NCBI GenBank assembly: GCA_003132205.1
Contig: PKWY01000044.1
Location: forward strand, 74,882-112,550
Direction: 5' to 3'
DNA length: 37,669 nucleotides
DNA from: Acidimicrobiaceae bacterium
GTDB taxonomy: Bacteria; Actinomycetota; Acidimicrobiia; Acidimicrobiales; RAAP-2
Shown here: positions 17,483 to 25,460 of the stretch, piece by piece
Numbering within the stretch: position 1 is the stretch's first letter
Layout of the letters: each line of letters opens with the position of its first letter
Position numbers and translations under genes: made by a program
The notes under the pieces: model-generated
Database searches by the model: none
What the model was told of the DNA's origin: nothing
The model's input: only the letters and a program-made list of their open reading frames with translations

Positions 17483-17950
17483 TTAGCGCAACATGTCGAG
17501 TGTACCTACTGCGGCGACCCTCCCGGCGCGCGCCATCAGCTGGTCCGCGCTGACGAGCGCCGGAGCAAGCTCTGCCAGGGGAATCAAGACGAAGAGACGC
17601 TCGTACATCCTGGGATGGGGGACCAGGATCTCGGGGTCGTTGCTCGTCTCGTCGCCGACCAGCAGCACGTCGACGTCGAGGGTTCTCGGCCCCCAGCGGA
17701 CCTCACGGGTGCGCCCCGCGGCGGCTTCGGCGAGCCGGCAGCGCTCGAGGAGCTCGCGCGGGGTGGCCTCGGTCGTGATCTCAACCACCAGGTTCCAGAA
17801 GTCGTCCTGTTGAACCCCGCCGACCGGTTCGGTCTCGTAGACCTGGGACAGCCGGTACTCGTCGCCGGCCGCGACGATCTCAAGTCCCGCCGAGAGGTGC
17901 CCGGCGCGGTCGCCGACGTTCGAGCCGAGCGAGAGGTACGCCTGGCGCAC
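17483..17950 (-). CDS. folK: HPPK, folate pyrophosphokinase
   Basis: Transfers pyrophosphate from ATP to 6-hydroxymethyl-7,8-dihydropterin. 155 residues with YLSLGSNVGDR at the N-terminus and the signature block VRWGPRTLDVDVLLVG, then LVPHPRMYERLFVL. The start GTG 17950 overlaps the folB stop (TAGTG); an in-frame extension to 18346 lies over folB and is rejected. A 42-base gap separates it from the DUF2520 gene, the largest inside the 14-gene run. Confidence 0.95.
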   Translation of the reverse strand: MRQAYLSLGSNVGDRAGHLSAGLEIVAAGDEYRLSQVYETEPVGGVQQDDFWNLVVEITTEATPRELLERCRLAEAAAGRTREVRWGPRTLDVDVLLVGDETSNDPEILVPHPRMYERLFVLIPLAELAPALVSADQLMARAGRVAAVGTLDMLR

Positions 17951-18315
17951 TACGGACGATGAAGAGTGCAGCGCACGCCCACCGTGGCGACGTCTTCGGG
18001 AACTGGGGGACGGAGCTTTCGCACCGCCACGGTGACCGATTCGATCTCGTCGTCGAGGGCCAGTATCTCGCGCGCCACGCGGTACGCCAGGGACTCGAGC
18101 AGCAGGAAACGCCCTTCGACGGCGACCGAGATCGTGAGCGACAGCACCTCGGCGTAGTTCGTCGTCTCGGCGATGTCGTCGTTGAGCGCGGCCTCTTCGA
18201 AGGGACGCTCGAAGTCGATGTCGAACTCGATCGGCTGGGGACGGTCGCGTTCCTCGGCGAGCACGCCAACGATCGCGCTGCAGCGAAGCCGGCGCAGCTC
18301 GATCACGTCGCTCAC
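17950..18315 (-). CDS. folB: Dihydroneopterin aldolase
   Basis: Cleaves 7,8-dihydroneopterin to 6-hydroxymethyl-dihydropterin and glycolaldehyde. 121 residues, the usual length, beginning SDVIELRRLRCSAIVGVLAEER with QPIEFDIDF, TTNYAEV and LLLESLAYRVA. The start GTG 18315 overlaps the preceding stop by GTGA. It stands between a phosphatase-like gene and folK. Confidence 0.95.
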   Translation of the reverse strand: MSDVIELRRLRCSAIVGVLAEERDRPQPIEFDIDFERPFEEAALNDDIAETTNYAEVLSLTISVAVEGRFLLLESLAYRVAREILALDDEIESVTVAVRKLRPPVPEDVATVGVRCTLHRP

Positions 18316-18812
18316 TGCGGCGCCTCGGGGAGATCGAACAGGACACTTCGCCCGTCGGGTCCGATCGACCGCTTGAAGAGCCGCTCGACGAGGGCGACGG
18401 CCGTGGGGACGGTGGGGGCCTTCTTCGTCCACACCAGGTAACCCGCGATGACGCCGAGCAGGCGGTCCGACACCTCGTCGCTGTGCAGCAGCACCACGGT
18501 CTTGTTGTTCATGCAGTTCGCGATGTCCTTGTAGCAGGCCTCCAGGACTTCGCGCTGCTGGGGGCCGCCGCGAAGCGCGTAGTGGCTCGCCGTGAGGCCG
18601 TGCTCGAAGTACGCGCTGAGGTTCTGCATCACGGGAAGGATCGAGATCACGCGCCCGAAGCCCTGATGCTTCAGCCACAGGAGCTCCTCGTCGCGGCGCA
18701 CCCTTCGATGCACCGTCGTCGACCCGCCTGGACGCTCGGACACGGCCAGGATCCCCTTGTACACCCAGGTGAAACTCCTTGGCTCGATGCCGGCTGCCCA
18801 TTTGCCCCTCAC
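18312..18812 (-). CDS. Dual-specificity phosphatase-like protein, probably inactive
   Basis: 166-residue protein coupled by GTGA overlaps to folP upstream and folB downstream. The fold pattern suits a compact dual-specificity/tyrosine phosphatase: WLKHQGFGRVISILP (47-60), then a helix and strand KTVVLLH leading to the phosphate loop. That loop reads HSDEVSDR (110-117) where active enzymes have HCxxGxxR. The nucleophile Cys is Ser and the Gly is Val, while His and Arg remain. If the family call is right, this is a pseudophosphatase that may bind a phosphorylated ligand. A dephosphorylating role for dihydroneopterin triphosphate would fit the location but not the missing Cys. Assignment is by pattern only. 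Confidence 0.6.
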   Translation of the reverse strand: MRGKWAAGIEPRSFTWVYKGILAVSERPGGSTTVHRRVRRDEELLWLKHQGFGRVISILPVMQNLSAYFEHGLTASHYALRGGPQQREVLEACYKDIANCMNNKTVVLLHSDEVSDRLLGVIAGYLVWTKKAPTVPTAVALVERLFKRSIGPDGRSVLFDLPEAPQ

Positions 18813-19609
18813 GCGACTACCTCCTCGATGGGACGAACGAGCAACTCACGTAGCTGCACGGCGGCCACGGCGTCATGTACTCGAACCATACTGACACCTT
18901 CAGCCATGGCCCACGCCTCGGTGGCGATGGATCCCTCCAGTCGCTGATCCACGCCGAGGGCTTGCTCGCCCAGATGCTCCAAGAAACGCTTGCGGCTGGT
19001 GCCGATCAGCACCCCCGCGCCGTATTCGCGCGCCAGCACCACGAAGCGCTCGCAGTTCGCGAGCAGGGAGAGATTGTGTTCCACGGTCTTGCCGAAACCA
19101 ATGCCCGGATCGAGCCAGAGCGGCGACACGTTGGCGGCGCTCGCCCTCTTGGCGGCGTCGCGCAGGAACTCGGCGACCTCGGCGACCACGTCGACGTACG
19201 TGGGGTTCAGCTGCATGGTCGAAGAGTCGCCCTGGCTGTGCATCGCCACGTAGCCAACGCCCAACTCGCCCGCGAGTTCCACCAACGTGCACGAGACGTC
19301 GTTGATGATGACCGCGCCGGCGGCGACCGCCGCGCGCGCGACCGCTTCCTTCTTCGTGTCCACCGACACCGGGCCGACATGGGAGAGGGCCTCGATGACC
19401 GGAAGCACCCGGGCCAGCTCCTCCTCGACCGAGACGGGCGTGGCGCCGGGCCGCGTGGACTCGCCCCCCACGTCCACCACGTCGCAGCCCTGCTCGAAGA
19501 GCTCGCGCCCGCGATTGACCGCCTGCTCGGAGACTTCGGTGCGCGATGCTGGAAAGAACGAATCGGGCGTCACGTTCACGATGCCCATGACCATCGGGCT
19601 CAGCGCCAC
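18809..19609 (-). CDS. folP: Dihydropteroate synthase
   Basis: Joins p-aminobenzoate to the pterin pyrophosphate; the sulfonamide target. 266-residue TIM barrel with MGIVNVTPDSF (8-18), VDVGGESTRPGA, SVDTKK, INDVSC, DPGIGFGKT, GTSRKRFL and MVRVHD at the end. The usual MHMRG loop reads MHSQGDSSTMQ, a modest variation. The start GTG 19609 overlaps folE by ten bases. Confidence 0.97.
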   Translation of the reverse strand: MALSPMVMGIVNVTPDSFFPASRTEVSEQAVNRGRELFEQGCDVVDVGGESTRPGATPVSVEEELARVLPVIEALSHVGPVSVDTKKEAVARAAVAAGAVIINDVSCTLVELAGELGVGYVAMHSQGDSSTMQLNPTYVDVVAEVAEFLRDAAKRASAANVSPLWLDPGIGFGKTVEHNLSLLANCERFVVLAREYGAGVLIGTSRKRFLEHLGEQALGVDQRLEGSIATEAWAMAEGVSMVRVHDAVAAVQLRELLVRPIEEVVA

Positions 19610-20187
19610 GTGGACCTTCGCTGATGGATGTACTGCAGGGCCTCGGCCCGGTACGACGCGTCGTCGCGGAACACGCCGCGAACCGCCGAGGTGACCGTCG
19701 TCGCTCCCGCCTTCTTCACGCCGCGCATCGACATGCAGAAGTGCTCGGCTTCGATCACGACGATGGTGCCCTTGGGATGGAGCTCGCGCTCCATCGCATC
19801 GACGATCTCGGTGGTCATGCGCTCCTGAACCTGGAGACGACGCGCGTAGCCCTCGACGAGCCGGGCCATTTTCGAGAGCCCGGTGATGCGACCCTCGGGG
19901 CCGGGCAGGTACGCCACGTGCGCGAGGCCCATGAACGGTACGAGGTGATGCTCGCAGAGCGACGTGAAGGGGATGTCGCGAACCATCACCATCTCGTCGT
20001 GATCCGACTCGAACGTGACGCGCAGGTGCTCGCCGGGGTCCGCCTCGAGCCCCTCGAAGAGCTCCACGTACATGTCCGCCACCCGGCGCGGCGTGTCGAG
20101 AAGGCCGTCGCGCGTCGGATCCTCGCCAATCGCCTCGAGGAGCTCGCGGATGAGCCCCTGCACGCGAGCGTGGTCGACCACGGTCAC
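19600..20187 (-). CDS. folE: GTP cyclohydrolase I (zinc type)
   Basis: Converts GTP to dihydroneopterin triphosphate, the entry step of folate synthesis. 195 residues with the zinc ligands C78 and H81 in SLCEHHLVPF and C151 in EHFCMSMRG, plus GLSKMARLVEGYARRLQVQE. It is therefore the zinc-dependent IA type. The start GTG 20187 overlaps the hpt stop by GTGA. The usual actinobacterial ftsH is absent between hpt and folE. Confidence 0.97.
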   Translation of the reverse strand: MTVVDHARVQGLIRELLEAIGEDPTRDGLLDTPRRVADMYVELFEGLEADPGEHLRVTFESDHDEMVMVRDIPFTSLCEHHLVPFMGLAHVAYLPGPEGRITGLSKMARLVEGYARRLQVQERMTTEIVDAMERELHPKGTIVVIEAEHFCMSMRGVKKAGATTVTSAVRGVFRDDASYRAEALQYIHQRRSTWR

Positions 20188-20753
20188 ACCTCGCCAGTGA
20201 AGGTGTAGATCGCGTCGAGGTTGCGGTAGCGCTGGTTGACGTCGAGGCCGTAACCGACGACGAAATCGGAAGGTATGGAGAATCCCACGTACTTGAGCGA
20301 CTGTTCGACGCGCTGCTCGCCCTTCTTCAACAACAAGGCGCAGACCTCGAGGCTCTTGGGACTGCGCGCGCCCAGATACTGGCGCAGGTAGTTGAGGGTG
20401 AGTCCGGAGTCGACGACGTCCTCGACGATCAGCACGTCGCGGTCGAGCAGGTCGACGTCGAGGTCCTTCACGATGCGAACGACGCCGCTGGTCTTGGTGG
20501 CGGCCCCGTAGGACGACACTGCCATGAAATCGACCTCCACGGGCAGCTCGATCGCGCGCATCAGATCGGACATGAAGTTGATCGCGCCCTTAAGGACGCA
20601 GACGAGCAGGGGCGGATTGTTCGCGTAGTCGCGGGTGATCTGTTGGCCGAGTTCAATGACACGATCGTGCACCTCCTTGGCCGATACCACCACCTCGCCG
20701 AGATCGTGTGCTGCCCATTGTGCGGTGAAATCCTCAGAAGAGTGCTGACCCAT
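20184..20753 (-). CDS. hpt: Hypoxanthine phosphoribosyltransferase
   Basis: Purine salvage: hypoxanthine or guanine plus PRPP gives IMP or GMP. 189 residues with the PRPP signature VLIVEDVVDSGLTL, VCVLKGAINFMSDL and FVVGYGLDVNQRYRNL. The ATG at 20753 lies 22 bases after the tilS stop. The tilS-hpt order is widely conserved. Confidence 0.97.
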   Translation of the reverse strand: MGQHSSEDFTAQWAAHDLGEVVVSAKEVHDRVIELGQQITRDYANNPPLLVCVLKGAINFMSDLMRAIELPVEVDFMAVSSYGAATKTSGVVRIVKDLDVDLLDRDVLIVEDVVDSGLTLNYLRQYLGARSPKSLEVCALLLKKGEQRVEQSLKYVGFSIPSDFVVGYGLDVNQRYRNLDAIYTFTGEV

Positions 20754-20775
20754 GGTTCAAAAGCGTAGTTGAGGG

Positions 20776-21663
20776 CTACTCGAGCCTGAGCCGCTGGGCA
20801 CTCCTCGAGAGGCGGGTTCCCCCGCCCAGCTCGGTGGCGACCGCTTCGCCGCGCACCACCCTGACGGCCCGCTCGACCTCGTCTGCCGACGGCGGATGGA
20901 CGCCGTCGCCCTCGTCGTCGTGCGCCAGTCTCACCCGCAGCCAGCGCCGAAGACGGGCGGTGGGCCACTGCGCCAGTTCCCGGCAGTCCGCCTCCTCGAG
21001 CCCCAGGTCCTCATCCTCGGCGGTGAGCTCGTTCAGCCAACGTCGCTCCTCGTGCATCAGTGACGCCTGACGGGCGAGCAAGGGGACGACGTCGCGGCCA
21101 GCGACGTCGCAGAGCACGGGAATGAGTTCGTGGCGCACCCGGTTGCGTCGGAACTCCAGTCTCTCGTTGGTCTCGTCGTAGAGGGGAAAGAAACGCGACC
21201 CGCTCACGTAGAAGTGGAGATCATTGCGCCGGATGTTGCGAAGTGGCTTGGTCGGGTCTTCAACCATCGGGGTGAGTCCGTCGAAGCCCGCTCCCCGCAT
21301 CATGTTGAGAAGGATCGTCTCGACGAGGTCGTCCATGGTGTGGCCCGTCAGCACCGAGCGGGGCATGGCGGCTCGCCGGGCGGCTCGCGCCCGGGACTCG
21401 AAATTCCCGCCGGGTGCGACGAGGACGTCGTGACGAATGAAGGGAACGTCCAGCTCGCCACAGATCACCTCCACGTGGTCGGCGTCGTCGGAGCTCGTGG
21501 GTCGCGCGTGGTGATCAACGTGATGCGCCCTGACATCGAGCCCTCGCTCGAGGGCGAGCAGCAAGAGCCCGAGCGAATCGGGCCCCCCCGACACGGCGAG
21601 GTCGACGGCCGTCCCGGGTTCGGGAAAGTCACTCGCGCTGAGCAGGCGTTCGGCGGTGTTCAC
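20776..21663 (-). CDS. tilS: tRNA(Ile)-lysidine synthase
   Basis: ATP-dependent modification of C34 in tRNA-Ile(CAU) to lysidine. 295 residues with the PP-loop AVSGGPDSLGLL (23-34), HHVDHHARP and TGHTMDDLVETILLNMMRG motifs, and RNRVRHELIP. The length matches actinobacterial TilS, which lacks the long C-terminal domain of E. coli. The start is GTG 21663, nine bases after the permease stop. Confidence 0.95.
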   Translation of the reverse strand: MNTAERLLSASDFPEPGTAVDLAVSGGPDSLGLLLLALERGLDVRAHHVDHHARPTSSDDADHVEVICGELDVPFIRHDVLVAPGGNFESRARAARRAAMPRSVLTGHTMDDLVETILLNMMRGAGFDGLTPMVEDPTKPLRNIRRNDLHFYVSGSRFFPLYDETNERLEFRRNRVRHELIPVLCDVAGRDVVPLLARQASLMHEERRWLNELTAEDEDLGLEEADCRELAQWPTARLRRWLRVRLAHDDEGDGVHPPSADEVERAVRVVRGEAVATELGGGTRLSRSAQRLRLE

Positions 21664-21672
21664 GCCTGTAGG

Positions 21673-22503
21673 TTACGCAACGACGCGGCGGGCCCGGCGG
21701 GTCCGGGTGGCGTCGGTGGTGCGCGCCGCCAGGTACGCGAGCGACGCGAGCGCGGTTATCCAGAAGCTCACCGGCCCGCCGATCCACACGCCGAAGAATA
21801 GGCCGAGCCACGCGCTCGCGAGCGCGAAGCCCATGGCGAGAAACATCGTACGCAACGGCCGGCTCGTCAGCACCTCGGCGGCCGCCGCGGGAGCGACCAG
21901 CAGCGAGAACACGAGCAGCACGCCGACGACCTGAATCGCGACGACGGTCGTGACCCCGAGCAGCGACATGAAGAGCAGCGACATCGCGCGCGTCGAAAGC
22001 CCCCGCGACGCCGCGGACTGCGCGTCCACCGACACGAACAGTAGGGGCCGGTACGTCAGGGATACGACGAGCAGCACCCCCATGGAGAGCGCCGCGACGA
22101 GGCCGACGTCGCTCCAGGTGACCCCGAGTATCTGGCCGAAGAGGATCGAGTACGTCGCGTTCGCGTAGCCGCTGTAGAGCGAGATGAAGAGCACGCCGAG
22201 ACCGAGCGCGGCGGTGAGCGTCACCCCGACGACCGCGTCACGATCGTCGAGCTCCGCTCCCGCGAAGCCAATGAGCAGGCCCGCCCCGAGACAGAGGACC
22301 AGCAGACCGAAGATCGGCGACAGCCCCAGCAGCACGGCGCCGGCGGCGCCGGCGAAGCCCACGTGGCCAATGGCGTGCGCCGCGAACGCCTGGCGGCGAA
22401 GCACGACGAAGTAACCAACGGCCCCCGCGGCGAGCGCCACCGCGGTGACGGCGTAGAACGCGTGCTGGACGAACGACGTGGCGAGGAGTTCACGCAAGCT
22501 CAT
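21673..22503 (-). CDS. Zinc/manganese ABC transporter permease (ZnuB type)
   Basis: Integral membrane subunit of a metal ABC importer, 276 residues with about eight hydrophobic segments and the ABC-3 family pattern (AHAIGHVGFAGAAGAVLLG, TYSILFGQILG, VVGVLLVFSLLVAPAAAA). The start ATG 22503 overlaps the ATPase stop by ATGA; an in-frame extension to 22731 covers the ATPase gene and is rejected. Zinc rather than manganese is inferred from the adjacent Zur-like regulator. Confidence 0.92.
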   Translation of the reverse strand: MSLRELLATSFVQHAFYAVTAVALAAGAVGYFVVLRRQAFAAHAIGHVGFAGAAGAVLLGLSPIFGLLVLCLGAGLLIGFAGAELDDRDAVVGVTLTAALGLGVLFISLYSGYANATYSILFGQILGVTWSDVGLVAALSMGVLLVVSLTYRPLLFVSVDAQSAASRGLSTRAMSLLFMSLLGVTTVVAIQVVGVLLVFSLLVAPAAAAEVLTSRPLRTMFLAMGFALASAWLGLFFGVWIGGPVSFWITALASLAYLAARTTDATRTRRARRVVA

Positions 22504-23351
22504 TCGGTCTCCTCCTCGTACACCTCGGCGAAGTGCTCGTGGACGCCCTCGTGCGAGTGGTCGTGGCCGTGAGGGTGCGGATGGGCGAACTCCTCCTCGA
22601 GCCCGACGATGACGCGACGGCCCCGCGGGGTGACGACGATCTCTATCGGGTGGCCGTAGAGCTGGCTCAGCACGTCCTCGTTGACGACCTCCTCGACGGT
22701 GCCGCTTCGCACCTGGCGCCGCGCGATCCACAGCACCTGGTCGATGATCGGGGCCAGCGGGTTGAGGTCGTGCGCGACCACCACGACCGCGGCGCCCGTG
22801 GTGTCACGGATCAGATTGATGAGATCGACGATCTCGGCCTGCGCGGCGAGGTCCAGCGCCGCCAGCGGCTCGTCCAGCAAGAGCAGCTGGGGCTTGAAGA
22901 CGGTCGTGTGCGCGAGCGCGATGCGCTGGCGCTGGCCGCCCGACAGGCTGTGCAGTGGTTGATCGGCGAAGGAGGTGGTGCCCGTCAGCGCGAGTGCTTG
23001 ACGCACCACCTCGCGCTTGGCCTTGTCGCGTCCCCAGCCGAAGCGTGGTCCGTCAAAACCGAGGCCCACGTAGTCGCGCCCCGTCATCGTGGCGACCGTG
23101 TCGGCCTGGCGCGTCTGGGCCATATAACCCACCCGGCGATTCCCGCGTCGGGGCGTCTCGCCCAGGACCTCCAGGGAGCCCTCCGCCAGAGGAACGAGAC
23201 CCAGGATGATGTTCAGCAGGGTGGACTTTCCGGCTCCATTCGGACCGAGTATCGCGGTGATGGAACCAGACTCGAGTGAGAAAGTGGCGTCCTTCCAGAT
23301 GGTGCGGCCCCCGAGCACCACAGCCCCGTTCTTCATGGTGAGCGCGTTCAC
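22500..23351 (-). CDS. Zinc ABC transporter ATPase (ZnuC type) with His-rich tail
   Basis: ATP-binding subunit of the metal importer. 283 residues: Walker A GPNGAGKST (36-44), the ABC signature LSGGQRQRIALA, Walker B LLLLDEPLAALD and the switch histidine in VVVAHD. The last about 27 residues carry eight histidines (HPHPHGHDHSHEGVHEHF) and acidic residues, a likely metal-binding tail on the cytoplasmic subunit. The start is taken at GTG 23351, overlapping the solute-binding gene stop by GTGA. Confidence 0.93.
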   Translation of the reverse strand: MNALTMKNGAVVLGGRTIWKDATFSLESGSITAILGPNGAGKSTLLNIILGLVPLAEGSLEVLGETPRRGNRRVGYMAQTRQADTVATMTGRDYVGLGFDGPRFGWGRDKAKREVVRQALALTGTTSFADQPLHSLSGGQRQRIALAHTTVFKPQLLLLDEPLAALDLAAQAEIVDLINLIRDTTGAAVVVVAHDLNPLAPIIDQVLWIARRQVRSGTVEEVVNEDVLSQLYGHPIEIVVTPRGRRVIVGLEEEFAHPHPHGHDHSHEGVHEHFAEVYEEETE

Positions 23352-24229
23352 GTGAGGCAACCCTCTTTCGTCAGGTCGGCGCGGATCTTGCCCACCACCG
23401 CGCTGATCCACGCCACGTAGTTCGTCCCCTTCATAGTCTCGGTCACCTTGATGACGGGCACGTTCGACGCCTTGGCCTGCGCCACCATCTCGTTGGTGAG
23501 CGGCGTCGCGGTTTGAACGTTATCCACCAGAAACGCCGGGTGCTCCTTCAGCTGGTGCAGGGCCTGCGCGAGGGCCTGCACCGACGGGTCGACGCTGTTG
23601 CCGATCGCGAGGCGCAGCGCCTCGGGCGTGACGACCCTCAGTCCCATGTCGCTCAGCAGGTACGTCGTCACGTCCTCGGTCGCCGCCACCTTCACGTTCG
23701 AGCACGACTGCTTGATCGCCGTCGCCTCGCCCTGGACCGTGTTCAACTTGGCGAGCAGCGCAGCCGAGCGGGCGTCGATGTCGGAGAACCCCTTGCGGTG
23801 TTCGAGCACCTTGGTGAGGGCCTTCACGAGGCGGATCGCGGCCACGGGGTTGTAGAAGAGGTGGGGGTTCCTACCCGGGGCGACGCCCATCAGCGTGCCG
23901 ACGTCAATCGTCGAGAAGACTCCGGATCGGGCCTTCACCAACTGGGAGAACCACGTGTCGTAACCGGCGCCGTTGATCACGACGATCGAGGCGATCGAAA
24001 CATACGCCGCGTCCGAGACCGTGGCCTCGTGGTCATGGGGATCGGCGTTCGGATCCGTGAGCAGCGAGACCACCTTCGCGTCGGTCCCGACGAGCTGGCG
24101 GGCAAGCGCCCCCCACTGCGAGACCCCCGCGACGATGAGCTGCTTGGACGCTGCGCGGGAATTGCAGGCACCGATTCCCACCGACGACAGCACGAGCGCC
24201 AACGTCAGGAGAACCTTTCTTAGAATCAT
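23348..24229 (-). CDS. Zinc-binding lipoprotein (ZnuA type)
   Basis: Substrate-binding subunit of the metal importer, cluster A-I family, 293 residues. A lipoprotein signal ends with lipobox IGAC (Cys22). Metal-site region NADPHDHE, NGAGYDTWF and NPHLFYNP match ZnuA/TroA proteins. The start ATG 24229 is supported by a leaderless promoter layout (-10 TAACGT, seven bases, ATG) and by giving a clean signal peptide; longer in-frame starts (to 24295) would cross the operator and the zur start. It heads a run of 14 minus-strand genes. Confidence 0.9.
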   Translation of the reverse strand: MILRKVLLTLALVLSSVGIGACNSRAASKQLIVAGVSQWGALARQLVGTDAKVVSLLTDPNADPHDHEATVSDAAYVSIASIVVINGAGYDTWFSQLVKARSGVFSTIDVGTLMGVAPGRNPHLFYNPVAAIRLVKALTKVLEHRKGFSDIDARSAALLAKLNTVQGEATAIKQSCSNVKVAATEDVTTYLLSDMGLRVVTPEALRLAIGNSVDPSVQALAQALHQLKEHPAFLVDNVQTATPLTNEMVAQAKASNVPVIKVTETMKGTNYVAWISAVVGKIRADLTKEGCLT

Positions 24230-24234
24230 TCCAA
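24220..24234. promoter_or_regulatory. Zur/Fur-type box 1
   Basis: TTAGAATCATTCCAA is a 7-1-7 inverted repeat with one mismatched pair, the architecture of Fur-family operators. It overlaps the predicted start of znuA transcription and its ATG. A related sequence lies 24 bases away at 24244-24258. Confidence 0.65.
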
Positions 24235-24236
24235 TT

Positions 24237-24265
24237 ACGTTACTCAGAACCATTCCAAAAAGCAA
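24237..24265 (-). promoter_or_regulatory. znuA promoter
   Basis: Minus strand: -35 TTGCTT (24265-24260), 17-base spacer, -10 TAACGT (24242-24237), then seven bases to the ATG of znuA. This implies a leaderless transcript. Both Zur-type boxes overlap it. Confidence 0.55.
24244..24258. promoter_or_regulatory. Zur/Fur-type box 2
   Basis: TCAGAACCATTCCAA is a weaker 7-1-7 element sharing CATTCCAA and AGAA with box 1 in the same orientation. It sits in the spacer of the znuA promoter and over the -35 region of zur, so one regulator could control both directions. Confidence 0.55.
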
Positions 24266-24276
24266 ATAGAACCCGG

Positions 24277-24282
24277 TAGTCT
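24277..24282 (+). promoter_or_regulatory. -10 box of a leaderless zur transcript
   Basis: TAGTCT followed by six bases and the GTG start of zur at 24289, with no Shine-Dalgarno. Box 2 covers the expected -35 position, suggesting autoregulation. Confidence 0.45.
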
Positions 24283-24288
24283 GTTCGC

Positions 24289-24681
24289 GTGGCATCTACC
24301 CGAAACACCGCCCAGCGCCGAGAGGTCATCGGGGTCTTGAGCAGGGTGCAAGGCTTCGTGAGCGCCCAGGATCTGCACACCCTCATCGTGAAGAACGGCG
24401 GGCACATCGCCCTCGCGACCGTTTACACCCAGCTGAAAAAGTGGGTCGACACCGGCGACGTCGACGTGGTCATGACCGACCGGGGCGAAAGCCTCTACCG
24501 GCGATGCGTCGTCGACGTCCACCATCACCACCTCGCCTGTCGCAACTGCGGCGCGATCGTCGAGGTCGACACCCCCGAACTCGAATCGTGGGCGCAGGAC
24601 ATCGCCAAGAGATTCGGCTACCGCGATCTGCGCCACGTGCTGGAGTTGAACGGAATCTGCCCGAAGTGCCAAACCGCCTGA
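24289..24681 (+). CDS. zur: Fur-family regulator, probably Zur
   Basis: Metal-sensing repressor of 130 residues. A winged helix (about 1-75, HIALATVYTQLKKWVDTG) precedes the dimerisation domain with the metal-site run DVHHHHLACRNCGAIVEVD and the structural zinc cysteines of CRNC and CPKC. The start is GTG 24289. It is divergent from a zinc-type ABC transporter, with operator-like boxes between, which favours Zur over Fur. The stop overlaps the start of the next gene. Confidence 0.85.
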   Translation: MASTRNTAQRREVIGVLSRVQGFVSAQDLHTLIVKNGGHIALATVYTQLKKWVDTGDVDVVMTDRGESLYRRCVVDVHHHHLACRNCGAIVEVDTPELESWAQDIAKRFGYRDLRHVLELNGICPKCQTA

Positions 24682-25430
24682 CCCTGAGCCCCGAGGTCCG
24701 TGGGCCGCTCAGTGTGTACTGCATCGAAGAGTTTCGCGACTACGGCATCGACGCGTTCGTCACCGACCGTTACGGAGGGGTGAGCGGCCCGCCGTACGAC
24801 TCGCTCAACCTGGGCAGCCACGTTGGCGACGACGCCGACCACGTGGCCGAGAACCGCCGTCGGGTCGCCGGCGCCATCGGCGTTCCGGTGGAGCGACTCG
24901 TCATTGTGCGACAGGTCCACGGCGACATCGTCCTCGACGCGTCGACCTCGCTTGGGGCGAGCGAGGGTGACGGCCTTTTCACGTCGTCCACCGAACTCGC
25001 CTTGGCCGTCCTCGTCGCGGACTGCGTTCCGGTCCTCATCATCGATGAATCGTCCCACGACTTCGCGGTCGTGCACGCGGGCTGGCGCGGACTGAGCTCG
25101 CAGATCCTGAAGCGATCGGTCCTCCGATTCAGAAGCCCCCAGACCCTGCACGCCTTCGTCGGCCCCTCCATCTCCTTCGAGGGCTACCAGGTGGGCCCCG
25201 AGGTCGCCGAACGGTTCGCCGACGTTGAAGGAGCCGTCGCCCCCGACGAGGGCGACCGCTCACGACTCGACCTTCGCCGCGTCGCCGCCAGCCAGCTCGT
25301 CGAACATGGCGTACGTGACGCCAACATCATCGTGAGCACGCAGAGCACCGACGGCGGAGGACTCTTCTTCAGCGACCGGGAGGTCCGTCCGTGCGGACGC
25401 TTCGCGTTGGTGGCGAAGAGGGCGTCCTAG
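24666..25430 (+). CDS. PgeF/YfiH-family multicopper-like protein
   Basis: Peptidoglycan editing factor/YfiH family, purine nucleoside phosphorylase-like enzymes, often near cell-wall genes. 254 residues with TDRYGGVSGPPYDSLNLGSH, the metal ligands in RQVHGD, ADCVPVLI and HAGWRG, and a GPSIS loop. No ATG is available: GTG 24666 overlaps the zur end by 16 bases, and GTG 24714 is the alternative. The following murL-murD2 pair fits a cell-wall context. The substrate is not certain. Confidence 0.85.
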   Translation: MPNRLTLSPEVRGPLSVYCIEEFRDYGIDAFVTDRYGGVSGPPYDSLNLGSHVGDDADHVAENRRRVAGAIGVPVERLVIVRQVHGDIVLDASTSLGASEGDGLFTSSTELALAVLVADCVPVLIIDESSHDFAVVHAGWRGLSSQILKRSVLRFRSPQTLHAFVGPSISFEGYQVGPEVAERFADVEGAVAPDEGDRSRLDLRRVAASQLVEHGVRDANIIVSTQSTDGGGLFFSDREVRPCGRFALVAKRAS

Positions 25431-25460
25431 CATGAGAAGTGCCATGACTAGGAAAATCGC

